This document shows, in pieces, positions 1 through 8,455 of a stretch of DNA of 64,000 nt. The stretch comes from Dyadobacter sp. LHD-138. GTDB lineage: Bacteria; Bacteroidota; Bacteroidia; Cytophagales; Spirosomataceae. The notes beneath the pieces were generated by a model. It worked only from the letters and a program-made list of their open reading frames with translations. It did no database searches and had not been told where the DNA came from. The DNA is taken from positions 62,001 to 126,000 of the forward strand of contig NZ_JAVFVU010000020.1 in the NCBI RefSeq assembly GCF_030929615.1. Direction: 5' to 3'. A program made the translations under genes and the position numbers. Each line of letters starts with the position of its first letter. Position 1 is the stretch's first letter.

Positions 1-1363
1 TCATGGCTACCGGATCCCAGTGAATTATTTTCTTCTTGAAATAGCTATCGTTGCAGGCAAGCACGGGTGCAGCAGCCCTGAATCCGAAAACCGGGTCTTC
101 GACCGTGCCAAGCGTTCCTTTTTTTACGTTCTCGAAGAAGTCACGGAAATGGTTTGCGTGCGCATCATCCTCTTTCGGGGCTTCAAACCGGATCTCTTTT
201 ACAGGATCGGCCTTTCTGCTGTCCGCAGGATATTGCGCGTTGTACTGTTTTTCAAACTCCTTTTGCTCACTTGCGGCAAAGGTTCCGAAGCTATCATAAC
301 CTCCGTAACCAGGTGCTTTCGGCAATTTATTTTTCGTCAGAATGAGGTTATTTTCCGTAAATTCTATTTGTCCCTCCGTTCCGATTATCCTTGTGTTATT
401 GGCAATAGCACCGGCATTGGCAAAATTTACCCTTAACACCATCTGGAAATTCGCGTGAACATCCGTTTTGGGATATTCAAGAATCGAAACCAGTACGTCA
501 GGAACGTCTCTTCCGTCTTTCCAATAACTTAGTTCGCCCGAAGAAAAGATACGTTCGGGCCCCAGCGAATTTGTCACAAAATGTACACCTGTGATCAGGT
601 GCACAAACAAGTCGCCGGCTACACCAGTACCATAGTCCTTATAATTTCTCCATCTGAAAAAACGTTTGGGATCAAAAGGTGTTTTGGGGGCATCGCCAAG
701 AAATGCATCCCAGTCAAGGGTGGTCAGAGATGCGTCACCGGGGATGGAATAATTCCAGGCACCCAGTGAATTAAAGCGGTCGCTATTGGATTCAACGTAA
801 TTGATTTCTCCGATTTCACCAGCCAGAAAAAGCCTCTTGGCTTCTTTAAACGATGCAGAACTGATACGCTGACTGCCAATCTGCATTGTTTTGCCCGATT
901 TTTTCCAGGCTTCAATCACCGATTTTCCTTCGTCAATATGCTGAACCATTGGTTTTTCACAATAAACGTGCTTCCCTGCCTGCAATGCAGCTTTTGTAAT
1001 ATGGTCATGCCAGTGATCCGGCGTCACCACCAGGACAGCATCGATGTCTTTGCGTTCCAGGATCTGGCGATAGTCGCGCGTTGTGAAAATATCTTTTCCA
1101 TAAGTTTCCCTGACACGGGTAAGCCGGCCGTCGTAAAGATCCGCAGCTGCGACAAATTCAGCATCAGGAGCACCGCGTAGGGCGGCTCTGGTATCCTGAT
1201 TCCCCTGAATACCCATGCCGATTGTAGCGAAACGGATTTTATCATTTGGACTGATCTTTTTTTAATCCCGGATGATGCTGAAAGGTTTTGCAACACTTCC
1301 GGTAGCAAGCAGAGCCGAAGCGGCGGTAACACTTTTTAGAAAATGCCGACGTTTAGAATCCAT
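1..1363 (-). pseudogene. Gfo/Idh/MocA-family oxidoreductase, in-frame stop, 3' end off window
   Basis: NAD(P)-dependent oxidoreductase family acting on sugars or their derivatives. The start at 1363 gives a Tat-type leader (MDSKRRHFLKS, then an Ala-rich hydrophobic stretch), so export is likely. The same frame continues to the window edge with a Rossmann start (KIRFATIGMGIQGN), a VVTPDHWH motif and the CEKPM motif that is typical of the family. Codon 34 is TAA (1262-1264), lying between the leader and the Rossmann fold, next to a run of seven A on the coding strand. Reading frames before and after are identical, so this is a nonsense change and not a frameshift. Translation restarting at the next in-frame ATG would lose the first beta strand. 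It is therefore a pseudogene unless the stop is a sequence error. The C-terminus lies outside the window. Confidence 0.8.
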
Positions 1364-1630
1364 TGGTTTAGGAATAAGTAGTGGTGAAAAATTAGTCTAT
1401 ACTATTGATTTTTATAATAATCTATTAATCATCCGGTTACTGCGCTAATTGCCAACGGCTACTTAATTGGGCTAAGGAAATTGAATTCCCTAAAATAAGG
1501 AATAAAATGAGGATGTGTTCCGTAGGGATTTATAAAATATCCGTTTCTGGTAGAAGGGCAGCAAGAGCGTGATAGGAAATTCATACCATTTAGCCAATGG
1601 ATTTCCATTTCGCGAATATGAAAAAGTAAT

Positions 1631-1834
1631 TTATTCCTTGCTGTAAACGGGCAGGATAATATACTTGGAGCCGTTGTAGTCGTATTCGTTCATTAACTTT
1701 TCAATTACTTTTTCAGCGTGACGTTCCGACAAAAATTCTTTGTACCATTTCCCAACCTCGTTTTGAACGTCGATCGGGTTTGGCAGAATTCCTTTTTCGG
1801 GATCAAGAATAAAAATGCTGAAAGTTTTTTCCAT
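1631..1834 (-). CDS. Small hypothetical protein (67 aa)
   Basis: Short acidic cytoplasmic protein that starts MEKTFSIFILDP and has no signal peptide or membrane segment. I do not recognise a family. The composition (mixed Lys/Glu/Tyr, no low complexity) is that of a real small protein. It lies just downstream of, and on the same strand as, another small hypothetical gene that ends about 50 bases upstream, so the two may be cotranscribed. Function unknown. Confidence 0.5.
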   Translation of the reverse strand: MEKTFSIFILDPEKGILPNPIDVQNEVGKWYKEFLSERHAEKVIEKLMNEYDYNGSKYIILPVYSKE

Positions 1835-1886
1835 GAAGTAGTGGAGGCGTGGTGAAATTATCTCCGAATTTAATCAAAAAGAATCG

Positions 1887-2180
1887 CTAATCAGCGTAAT
1901 CACCTTTGCTGATCGCTTCACTTTTCTTTGTATTCCTGAATGCCGTTGTGACAGTTTCGATGATCAAATCCAGGTCCGAATAGGCTTCTTCAATGGACTG
2001 AAATCCATTTTCATGGAAAAACAATATCGTACTTTCCCGCTGAGGATGCTCGCCCAGCAGAATAATTTCCCCGATATAGCCCGCGTCCGTTTTTTCAACA
2101 GAACTGATGATTGCCTCGGGATTTTCCGCGATGATTTTCAAATCATCATAATTTATTCTGAAAATATCGAAATAATTCAT
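1887..2180 (-). CDS. Hypothetical protein (97 aa)
   Basis: Acidic soluble protein with no recognised family. I chose the ATG at 2180 (MNYFDIFRINYDD); an in-frame GTG at 2216 would add 12 residues. The C-terminal half is predicted helical (SIEEAYSDLDLIIETV). No signal peptide is seen. It probably forms a two-gene unit with the 67-aa gene downstream. Such small acidic proteins can be immunity or partner proteins, but nothing here shows a toxin, so no function is assigned. Confidence 0.5.
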   Translation of the reverse strand: MNYFDIFRINYDDLKIIAENPEAIISSVEKTDAGYIGEIILLGEHPQRESTILFFHENGFQSIEEAYSDLDLIIETVTTAFRNTKKSEAISKGDYAD

Positions 2181-2452
2181 GGTGGAATGAGGGTCTATTG
2201 TTTGATAAAGATACACAATTCTCCCAAATTTACCCGATGGGCAGTGTAGCTTTCAGTATTTCCATAAACCCAATGGCACGTTGCAAATCACCCTGTAATA
2301 TTGATGATTTACAATGAGATCTGTTTTCTTTCTTTTTGTTATTATTCTGTTTTTTTAGCAAAAAAACGTATAAAAAATAGGTGATTTTCTTGTATGGAAA
2401 ATAAAATATCTATATTGCGTTTAAATAAGATAAAGCTGGTAATTTTCCCGGG

Positions 2453-2629
2453 ATGATAAAAACTCTATTCAACGATATGTACAAGACAATTGAAAAGCAC
2501 GCCGACAGACTTTTTATAATTTCAATGCTGACTTTGGTGATGATTGTAGCCTTCGCATTTAAAAAGCCAAACAACCCTAAAATAGAAAACGGCACCAGTC
2601 TTTCGAGTGTTGAATATAACCAGCATTAA
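2453..2629 (+). CDS. Small membrane protein (58 aa)
   Basis: Open frame of 58 codons starting MIKTLFNDMYKTIEKHADRL. One strongly hydrophobic segment (about residues 19-36) is followed by a polar tail (KKPNNPKIENGTS), which predicts a single-pass membrane protein. A TATATTGC box at 2411-2418, about 40 bases upstream, resembles the Bacteroidota -7 element. No family is recognised. The case for a real gene rests on the clean hydrophobic/charged layout and the promoter-like box. Confidence 0.45.
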   Translation: MIKTLFNDMYKTIEKHADRLFIISMLTLVMIVAFAFKKPNNPKIENGTSLSSVEYNQH

Positions 2630-2709
2630 CTAAAATTCCGGATTTTTTTGATACCTGGCCGGGTTTGAAGCTGGCCCGATAAACGAGGTATTGTGAAGGA
2701 TTCAGCAGG

Positions 2710-3387
2710 TTAATAGACAAAGGATGTTTTAGGCTTGTGGCCCCACTTATACCGATGGGTCCAGTACGAAACTTTTACGGAAAGGATACCTATTCCGGCA
2801 CCCATTAACCCATCACTGATATAATGACGGTTGTTGGCCATACGCAACGAGCCGACGGCAGAGGCCGTGCCATAAGCCGCGTAGGGCATCCATTGATAGC
2901 GCCGTCCGTATTCCTCACTTAAAAATGTGGCCGCCGCGAAGGCCTGCGCCGTATGACCTGGCGGAAAGGAGTTGTAAGAACTGCCGTCAGGACGGATTTT
3001 GTGTGTGACATTTTTCAAAACCGTTACGGAACCCATCATCATAATTTCAGCTTTCAACAAAATCGCAGTCCGGTTGGCAGCATCCGTTCGTGATTTGATT
3101 CCCGCGGCATCCAGACCATAAGCCACTACGCTTGGCGAAAATTGCAGGTAGTCGTCCAGATGTGTGCGAAAATGCGAAAAGTGTTCATTACGTTCCTCAA
3201 CAATTTCATTTTTTAACGATTCCCTTCCGTTGCCGTTGGTCAGCAAACCAGCCATCATGAGTGCCACAGGCGGTACGAACTGGATCGACTGAAACTTTGG
3301 TTTTTCATGTAGATAAATACTATCGGATTGCGAAAAAAGATAGTTAGACTGAAAGAGAAACAGCAGACAACAAAACATTTTTTTCAT
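2710..3387 (-). CDS. PAP2-family phosphatase
   Basis: Phosphatidic-acid phosphatase type 2 family enzyme of 225 residues that probably dephosphorylates a lipid phosphate or polyprenyl pyrophosphate at the membrane or periplasm. The N-terminal signal peptide (MKKMFCCLLFLFQSNYLFSQ) points to export. The three phosphatase motifs are visible: K130-IRP, the S141-FPPGH145 loop, and R182-x5-H188-x3-D192. The last supplies the nucleophilic His and its partner Asp. Between them lie short hydrophobic segments. The gene is monocistronic, convergent with the small ORF at 2453, and separated from the broken two-component genes upstream. The natural substrate cannot be read from the sequence. Confidence 0.85.
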   Translation of the reverse strand: MKKMFCCLLFLFQSNYLFSQSDSIYLHEKPKFQSIQFVPPVALMMAGLLTNGNGRESLKNEIVEERNEHFSHFRTHLDDYLQFSPSVVAYGLDAAGIKSRTDAANRTAILLKAEIMMMGSVTVLKNVTHKIRPDGSSYNSFPPGHTAQAFAAATFLSEEYGRRYQWMPYAAYGTASAVGSLRMANNRHYISDGLMGAGIGILSVKVSYWTHRYKWGHKPKTSFVY

Positions 3388-3443
3388 ATGACTCAGGGAT
3401 TTTAACCTAAAAGTCGGACATGATTTGGAAGAAATTCTGAATT

Positions 3444-3768
3444 TTAAAACTGTACGGAAAATTGGTGAAAACCCTCCTTGAAAGCATAGCTCACCTTCCA
3501 GCCATACCGGTTTCCGATCTCACGAACAATCGCCAGTCCCAGGCCGCTGCTAGGTGTGCTGGTTGACGGAGCAATAAAACGTTTGAACATAGTTTCCTGA
3601 TTAAGCGGTGTATCACCGGTGTTGCTGACCGTGAATTCATGGTCAGTGAGTTCAATTTTTATTAAACCATCCACAGGATTGTGCCGGATTGCGTTGAGCA
3701 GCAAATTTACAAGCATGATCTCCACAAGACTTTTATTGGCACGAATGGAAATTCGCCGGAAAGGTGTT
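3444..3768 (-). pseudogene. Histidine kinase remnant (ATPase domain only)
   Basis: Only the C-terminal ATP-binding part of a sensor kinase remains. It has an N-box (NLLLNAIRHN) and a G-box (SSGLGLAIVREIGNRYGW) but no sensor, HAMP or phospho-accepting His domain. The kinase frame can be read back to about 3768, where it gives FRRISIRANKSLVEIM. There it runs directly into the end of the response regulator gene, which is in a different frame. A GTG at 3725 could start a 93-residue ORF, but that product would lack the dimerisation/His domain. I read this as the leftover of an internal deletion that removed most of the kinase. Confidence 0.75.
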
Positions 3769-4293
3769 CGGCGAGCGCACTTTTGGAAAGAACGCGGTTT
3801 TTGTTACCGATAAAAAGTAGAAGCAGATCGAATTCCTTTTGGTAAGCACGACGGGTTCCTGATTGACATGAACCGTCTTGGCCAGTAGGTCAATCTCTAA
3901 CTCGTTTAAGCGGATGATATTCGAATTACCGAATTGTTTTCTGCGGATTACCGAATAAATTCTGGCAGCAAGCTCGGACAAATGAAAAGGTTTTGCCAGG
4001 TAGTCGTCAGCACCGATTTGAAGTCCGGCAATTTTATCCTGTAACGAATCCTTGGCCGAAATGATGATGACGCCGTCCTGTTTGTTTTCTTGTTTCAGTA
4101 CCTCCAGAATTTTCAAACCACTACCGCCGGGCAGCATTAAATCAAGTAAAATGCAGTCGTAATTGTATGCGTTCACTTTTTCAATGGCCTGTTGAAAGGT
4201 TTCGGCAAACTGGCACAAATAATTTTCGTCGGATAAATAAACCGCGATATTATGGGCAAGCTCCTCTTCGTCTTCTATGACCAGAATTTTCAT
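3733..4293 (-). pseudogene. OmpR-family response regulator, frameshifted and truncated
   Basis: The receiver domain is intact: acidic pair in VIEDEEE, phospho-acceptor D51 in LLDLMLPGG, and the conserved Lys in LAKPF. The winged-helix DNA-binding domain starts (NELEIDLLAKTVHVNQEP) but loses frame at an A4 run on the coding strand (3837-3840). Restoring one base gives LTKKEFDLLLLFIGNKN and then SALAEHLSG, the expected continuation. That frame in turn stops being regulator-like near 3750-3768, where kinase sequence begins. About 50 residues of the DNA-binding domain are missing. The product as written ends in unrelated residues, so DNA binding is probably lost. Confidence 0.75.
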
Positions 4294-4418
4294 AGATACA
4301 ATTTACGTATTCAATTTTGAATTAAATCTGAATACATATCCCATTTTTCATGGCACAATATTTGGGAAATGGTAAATATTGAAATCAACCAAACACGACA
4401 TACTTGTCAGCGACCACT

Positions 4419-4781
4419 ATGGAAAATAACATTGCACCAAGGGTTACGGAAATGGCCACGTTATCACATGTTTTGGAAAAACTTCGTTTGAGAAAGTTCG
4501 ACAACGAGTTCAGGTGGACGAAGGAAGGGTTTACCGCCAGCAAAGGCAAAAGTTATGCGCCGGAAGACCTGACGATTATCAGGACATATCGGTTTGAGGG
4601 CGAGTCAGATCCTGCGGATTCATCGATTCTATATATTATTGAAGCCTCAGATGGTCTTGTTGGTTACAGCATGGGTACTTACGGCGTGTACAGCGACCAT
4701 CAGGATGAAGAAGGCTATGACAATTTTATTAGAAAAATTCCAATTTTAGACCGGGATGAACAGCTGATTTTTGAAGTGTAA
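4419..4781 (+). CDS. Small conserved Bacteroidota protein
   Basis: A 120-residue soluble protein. I start it at ATG 4419; a TTG five codons earlier (4404) is also in frame. The core (LEKLRLRKFDNEFRWTKEGF, then DLTIIRTYRFEGESDP, then SILYIIEASDG and GTYGVYSD) matches a small family that databases often label phosphoribosylpyrophosphate synthetase. Nothing in the sequence supports that enzyme activity: the PRPP-binding loop is absent. The gene stands alone and is followed by a strong hairpin terminator. Function unknown. Confidence 0.65.
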   Translation: MENNIAPRVTEMATLSHVLEKLRLRKFDNEFRWTKEGFTASKGKSYAPEDLTIIRTYRFEGESDPADSSILYIIEASDGLVGYSMGTYGVYSDHQDEEGYDNFIRKIPILDRDEQLIFEV

Positions 4782-4795
4782 AAAGTTTAAATTCG

Positions 4796-4855
4796 AAAGC
4801 GGGAAAACTTAACGGACCGGAAATACCGGGAAGCGTTGGATTTTCCCGCTTTGTT
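4796..4855 (+). terminator. Rho-independent-like terminator
   Basis: Perfect 12-base arms AAAGCGGGAAAA (4796-4807) and TTTTCCCGCTTT (4841-4852), with a smaller CCGG hairpin in the loop. It lies 15 bases after the stop of the small conserved gene. Confidence 0.75.
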
Positions 4856-4966
4856 ATATTCATGTGAAATTATGCGAAGAAACACATCACATTTTTTGCG
4901 CTGCCATAATTATGTTTAATTTCAACCACTTTTCCAGGAAGGAATTAATCTGAGCTAAATTTACCC

Positions 4967-6205
4967 ATGAAGTTAAAATACTTATTGACGGCGGCTTTGA
5001 TATCCGTTGGTTTGACGAATTCCCCGTCGAACGCGCAGTCTCGTATCAAAAAAACAGTTTTTGTGATCGTTGATGGCATTTCCAGTGATGTTTTGGAGAA
5101 AATACAGAAACCAAATCTGGATATGATAGCCAAACAGGGTGGTTATACCCGTGCGCATGTGGGCGGAGAAAAAGGGACTTATTCTCAAACACCGACCATT
5201 TCTGCCGTTGGTTATAACAGCTTGCTTACGGGAACTTGGGTCAACAAACACAATGTGTGGGATAATGATATCAAAGCGCCAAATTACAACTACTGGACAA
5301 TTTTCCGTTTTTTTAAGGAACAATATCCTGCCAAGCGCAGTGCCATATTTTCGACCTGGCTGGATAACCGCACGAAACTGGTTGGAGACGGTTTACCACA
5401 AACAGACAAGCTAAAAACAGATTATACCTTTGATGGTTTTGAACTGGATACCCTCCATTTTCCGCATGATAAGCTGAAGGCTTATATCCACAACATTGAT
5501 GAAAAAGTTGTGGACGAAGCGGCTTCTTATATCAAAACCAACAGCCCCGATCTGTCCTGGGTTTATCTGGAGTATACAGACGACATGGGCCATAAGTATG
5601 GCGACAGCGATCAGTTTCATGATGCGATTAAGGTAATGGACAAGCAAATGGGCCGTTTGTGGGAGGCTGTGCAGTACCGGGAGAAAAATTTCAAGGAAGA
5701 TTGGCTCGTGGTGATTACAACGGATCATGGCCGTGACCCCAAGGATGGAAAAGGCCATGGCGGACAGTCGGATCGGGAGCGCAGCACCTGGATCGTGACC
5801 AATGCAAAAGACCTGAATACAAATTTCAAATCCAATCCGGGTATCGTTGACATTATGCCGACCATTGCCAGGCATATGGATGTGAGCTTTCCAAAGGAAC
5901 AGGCATTTGAAGTGGATGGTGTATCGTTAACGGGTAATATTTCTATTCTTGATCCGGTTGTTAAAAAAGAAAACGGCAAAATAAACGCCAGCTGGAAGGC
6001 TATAAATAAGGAGGGGAGTGTTAAAATCTGGCTGACTACGACAAACCATTTTGAAGAGGGTGGGAGCGACTTATACTATTTGGTCGACGAAATACCCGTG
6101 AGTAAGGAAAGGGCGACTTTTGATATATCAAAATTGCCTGCCGGCTTTTATAAAATTGTGCTGGAAGCCAGGTACAACCATCTGAACCGGTGGATTGTGG
6201 AATAA
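4967..6205 (+). CDS. Secreted alkaline-phosphatase-superfamily phosphodiesterase
   Basis: A 412-residue exported enzyme of the alkaline phosphatase / nucleotide pyrophosphatase superfamily, which uses two metal ions to hydrolyse phosphomono- or diesters. The signal peptide covers about residues 1-24 (cleavage after SNAQ). Metal and nucleophile signatures are in order: VIVDGISS (D36), a Thr in TYSQTPTIS as likely nucleophile, EYTDDMGHKYG (Asp and His), and TTDHGRDPKDGKGHGG (Asp, His, His). The last 90 residues form a beta-rich domain. It stands alone between a terminator and the TetR gene. The substrate is unknown. Confidence 0.85.
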   Translation: MKLKYLLTAALISVGLTNSPSNAQSRIKKTVFVIVDGISSDVLEKIQKPNLDMIAKQGGYTRAHVGGEKGTYSQTPTISAVGYNSLLTGTWVNKHNVWDNDIKAPNYNYWTIFRFFKEQYPAKRSAIFSTWLDNRTKLVGDGLPQTDKLKTDYTFDGFELDTLHFPHDKLKAYIHNIDEKVVDEAASYIKTNSPDLSWVYLEYTDDMGHKYGDSDQFHDAIKVMDKQMGRLWEAVQYREKNFKEDWLVVITTDHGRDPKDGKGHGGQSDRERSTWIVTNAKDLNTNFKSNPGIVDIMPTIARHMDVSFPKEQAFEVDGVSLTGNISILDPVVKKENGKINASWKAINKEGSVKIWLTTTNHFEEGGSDLYYLVDEIPVSKERATFDISKLPAGFYKIVLEARYNHLNRWIVE

Positions 6206-6234
6206 ATTTCGCAGTATTAAAGGCTTTTTGTAAC

Positions 6235-6254
6235 TTTACCGAACAATCGGTAAA
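6235..6254. promoter_or_regulatory. TetR operator, upstream of its own gene
   Basis: Perfect inverted repeat TTTACCGA-ACAA-TCGGTAAA, ending 9 bases before the regulator's ATG. It overlaps a TAACTTTA box that resembles the -7 promoter element. The same arms recur at 6855-6872, so autoregulation is likely. Confidence 0.7.
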
Positions 6255-6263
6255 ATAAAGCGT

Positions 6264-6830
6264 ATGCCAGTAATTAAAGTTTTTCCACAGGACGTAGATC
6301 GAAAGCTGACCGAGGTATTTACCCGTTTTGGCTATGACGGAGCCTCGATGGAATTGTTATCCCAGGCAACCGGGCTGAAAAAGGCCAGTCTTTATCACCG
6401 TTTTCCGGGCGGGAAAAAGGAAATGGCGCAGCACGTCCTGTTAAATATCAGAACCTGGTTTTTAGAGCGTATTGATGCGGTGATCCGTGATCCGTCGCTG
6501 CCATTGGAGGCTCGTCTGGCCGAAGCTTTAAAGGCAATCCGTGATCTTTTTGAGGATGGCGACAGAAATTGCCCGTTGCGGATGCTGTCCGCGGGTTCTG
6601 AGTCGGCTTTTTTTCAGGAAGCGATAGCCGCCTGTTTTACCATTCTGAGCGACGGGTTTTCACACATCGCCATGGAAAATGGTTTGCCAGAGAATGTTGC
6701 AAAAGCAAAAGCGATGGAAGCGATGATTAATATTCAGGGCTCACTGATTTTGTCCCGTGCCCTGAAAGATAATACTATTTTCGGAACCAGCATCTCCGCA
6801 ATTCCGAAACTGCTTGGACAAAGGAATTAA
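6264..6830 (+). CDS. TetR/AcrR-family transcriptional repressor
   Basis: A 188-residue one-component repressor. The N-terminal helix-turn-helix (about residues 10-50, FGYDGASMELLSQATGLKKA then SLYHRFPGGKKEM) has the family pattern that ends in YxxF. The remainder is all-helical, as expected for the ligand-binding/dimer domain, and has a Cys pair region (RNCPLRML) typical of one subgroup. The gene is flanked by two copies of the palindrome TTACCGA-N4-TCGGTAA, one overlapping its own promoter and one in the promoter of the downstream ketosynthase gene. It therefore most likely represses both itself and that gene. The ligand may be an acyl compound, but this is inference from the neighbour only. 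Confidence 0.88.
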   Translation: MPVIKVFPQDVDRKLTEVFTRFGYDGASMELLSQATGLKKASLYHRFPGGKKEMAQHVLLNIRTWFLERIDAVIRDPSLPLEARLAEALKAIRDLFEDGDRNCPLRMLSAGSESAFFQEAIAACFTILSDGFSHIAMENGLPENVAKAKAMEAMINIQGSLILSRALKDNTIFGTSISAIPKLLGQRN

Positions 6831-6854
6831 ATAAGAGATCAAATTGTTTTTATT

Positions 6855-6877
6855 TTACCGATCGTTCGGTAAGTTTG
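6855..6877 (+). promoter_or_regulatory. TetR operator embedded in fabF-like gene promoter
   Basis: Inverted repeat TTACCGA-TCGT-TCGGTAA (6855-6872), with the same arms as the site before the tetR gene. A consensus Bacteroidota -7 box TAAGTTTG lies at 6870-6877, and a TTG about 24 bases upstream (6844-6846) may be the -33 element. The operator therefore fills the spacer between promoter boxes, the usual geometry for repression. Confidence 0.7.
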
Positions 6878-6992
6878 CATTTTTATGATCATCCGATGTA
6901 TTTAGGTGGTATTAGTGCAAACAAATTTTAATTTCGCCTTTTGAAATGTGGAACCAACCAAAAGCTAATATTTAATAAATCGAAGTTACAAA

Positions 6993-8255
6993 ATGAAAGT
7001 TAGGAAAGAATTAAACCGGGTGGTCGTGACAGGGCTGGGCGCCTTAACGCCGATCGGGAACAATGTAGACGATTTTTGGAATTCATTGATAAACGGGGTT
7101 AGCGGTTCTGCCAATATTACGAAGTTTGATACGACACATTTCAAAACGAAATTTGCCTGTGAGCTGAAAGGCATTAAAGCGCAGGATTTTTTCGAAAGAA
7201 ATGAAGCAAGAAAATATGATCCTTTTACGCAGTACGCCTTAATAGCGGTTGAAGAGGCCGTTAAAAATGCGAATATCAATTTTGATACGCTTAACAAAAA
7301 CCGTATCGGGGTGATATGGGGTAGTGGAAACGGCGGCATCCAGACGTTCCAGGAGCAGGTTATGGAATTTGCCCTGGGTAACGGAACGCCACGTTTTAAC
7401 CCTTATTTTATCCCGAAAATGATCGTGGATATTGCTTCGGGGGTTATCTCAATTAAGTACGGTTTACGCGGGCCTAATTTTACAACAGTCTCAGCCTGTG
7501 CAAGTTCCAATACCGCTATTATTGATGCTTTCAACTATATTCATTGGGGAAAAGCGGATATGATCATCACAGGTGGTTCTGAGGCCCCGATTAATGAAAC
7601 ATCGATTGGCGGATTCAACGCCAGCAAAGCGCTCTCGACCCATAATGAAGATCCGGCATCGGCTTCGCGCCCTTTTGATATAAAAAGAGATGGATTTGTG
7701 ATGGGTGAAGGTGCCGGCGCGCTCGTATTGGAGAGCTATGAACATGCTATCAGAAGAGGTGCGCCTATTCTTGCTGAAATTGTTGGCGGCGGAATGGCTG
7801 CCGATGCCTATCACCTGACGGGTACACACCCTGAAGGAGAAGGAGCTTATTTAGGTATTCTGGAAGCCTTGGCTGAGGCAAACCTGCAACCGCACGAAAT
7901 CGACTACCTGAACGTGCACGCAACCTCGACGCCGATGGGAGACGCCAGTGAACTGAAATCGGTTGAAAGAGTTTTCGGCTTTAATTCCGGGCTTAACATC
8001 AGTGCGACTAAGTCGATGACCGGGCATTTACTGGGCGGAGCCGGTGCTGTGGAAGCCATTGCCTGTATCAAATCCACGATGCACAATATTGTTCCGCCAA
8101 CGATTAATACCGCTGAGCTGGATCCTGAAATTGAAGGGAAATTTAACCTGACATTGGGTAAAGCACAGGAAAGGACAGTGAATTACGCAATGAGCAATAC
8201 ATTTGGTTTTGGGGGACATATTGCAACGAGTATTTTTAAAAAATTTGAGGAATAG
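6993..8255 (+). CDS. fabF: Beta-ketoacyl-ACP synthase II-type enzyme
   Basis: A 420-residue condensing enzyme that joins an acyl primer to malonyl-ACP with loss of CO2. The thiolase-fold signatures are complete: active-site C169 in TVSACASSN, H309 in LNVHATSTPMGD, and K340/H345 in SATKSMTGHLLGG. The C-terminal NTFGFGGHI loop is also present. Length matches FabF. No acpP, fabG or fabH lies nearby, so this is a stand-alone ketosynthase and may be a second copy for stress or specialised lipids, not the housekeeping one. The TetR operator in its promoter supports conditional expression. A strong hairpin terminator follows. Confidence 0.9.
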   Translation: MKVRKELNRVVVTGLGALTPIGNNVDDFWNSLINGVSGSANITKFDTTHFKTKFACELKGIKAQDFFERNEARKYDPFTQYALIAVEEAVKNANINFDTLNKNRIGVIWGSGNGGIQTFQEQVMEFALGNGTPRFNPYFIPKMIVDIASGVISIKYGLRGPNFTTVSACASSNTAIIDAFNYIHWGKADMIITGGSEAPINETSIGGFNASKALSTHNEDPASASRPFDIKRDGFVMGEGAGALVLESYEHAIRRGAPILAEIVGGGMAADAYHLTGTHPEGEGAYLGILEALAEANLQPHEIDYLNVHATSTPMGDASELKSVERVFGFNSGLNISATKSMTGHLLGGAGAVEAIACIKSTMHNIVPPTINTAELDPEIEGKFNLTLGKAQERTVNYAMSNTFGFGGHIATSIFKKFEE

Positions 8256-8292
8256 TTAAAGCTGAATTTTTTAACAAATTCATAAAGTCGGG

Positions 8293-8328
8293 AAAGGTCA
8301 CATGCCGGGATGGTGTGTGACCTTTTTG
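8293..8328 (+). terminator. Terminator of the fabF-like gene
   Basis: Arms AAAGGTCACA (8293-8302) and TGTGACCTTT (8316-8325), followed by T residues, 38 bases after the ketosynthase stop. Confidence 0.75.
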
Positions 8329-8455
8329 TTGTGGCAGCGTCAAACGGAGCGTTCCCATAGCAGATCAACTTCCTGGGTTGGGTTGTTTTCTCTGCCGTGG
8401 CATGCTTTTTTATTGCTTAATTCAGTTAAATATTTACACTTTAATCAAAAGCCAT

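Noticed and set aside
1262..1264. Recoded stop (selenocysteine or pyrrolysine) in the oxidoreductase
   Set aside because: The codon is TAA, which neither system uses, and it lies in a linker with no catalytic role.
4404..4418. Earlier TTG start for the small conserved protein
   Set aside because: It adds five residues not seen in the recognisable family core; ATG 4419 is simpler.
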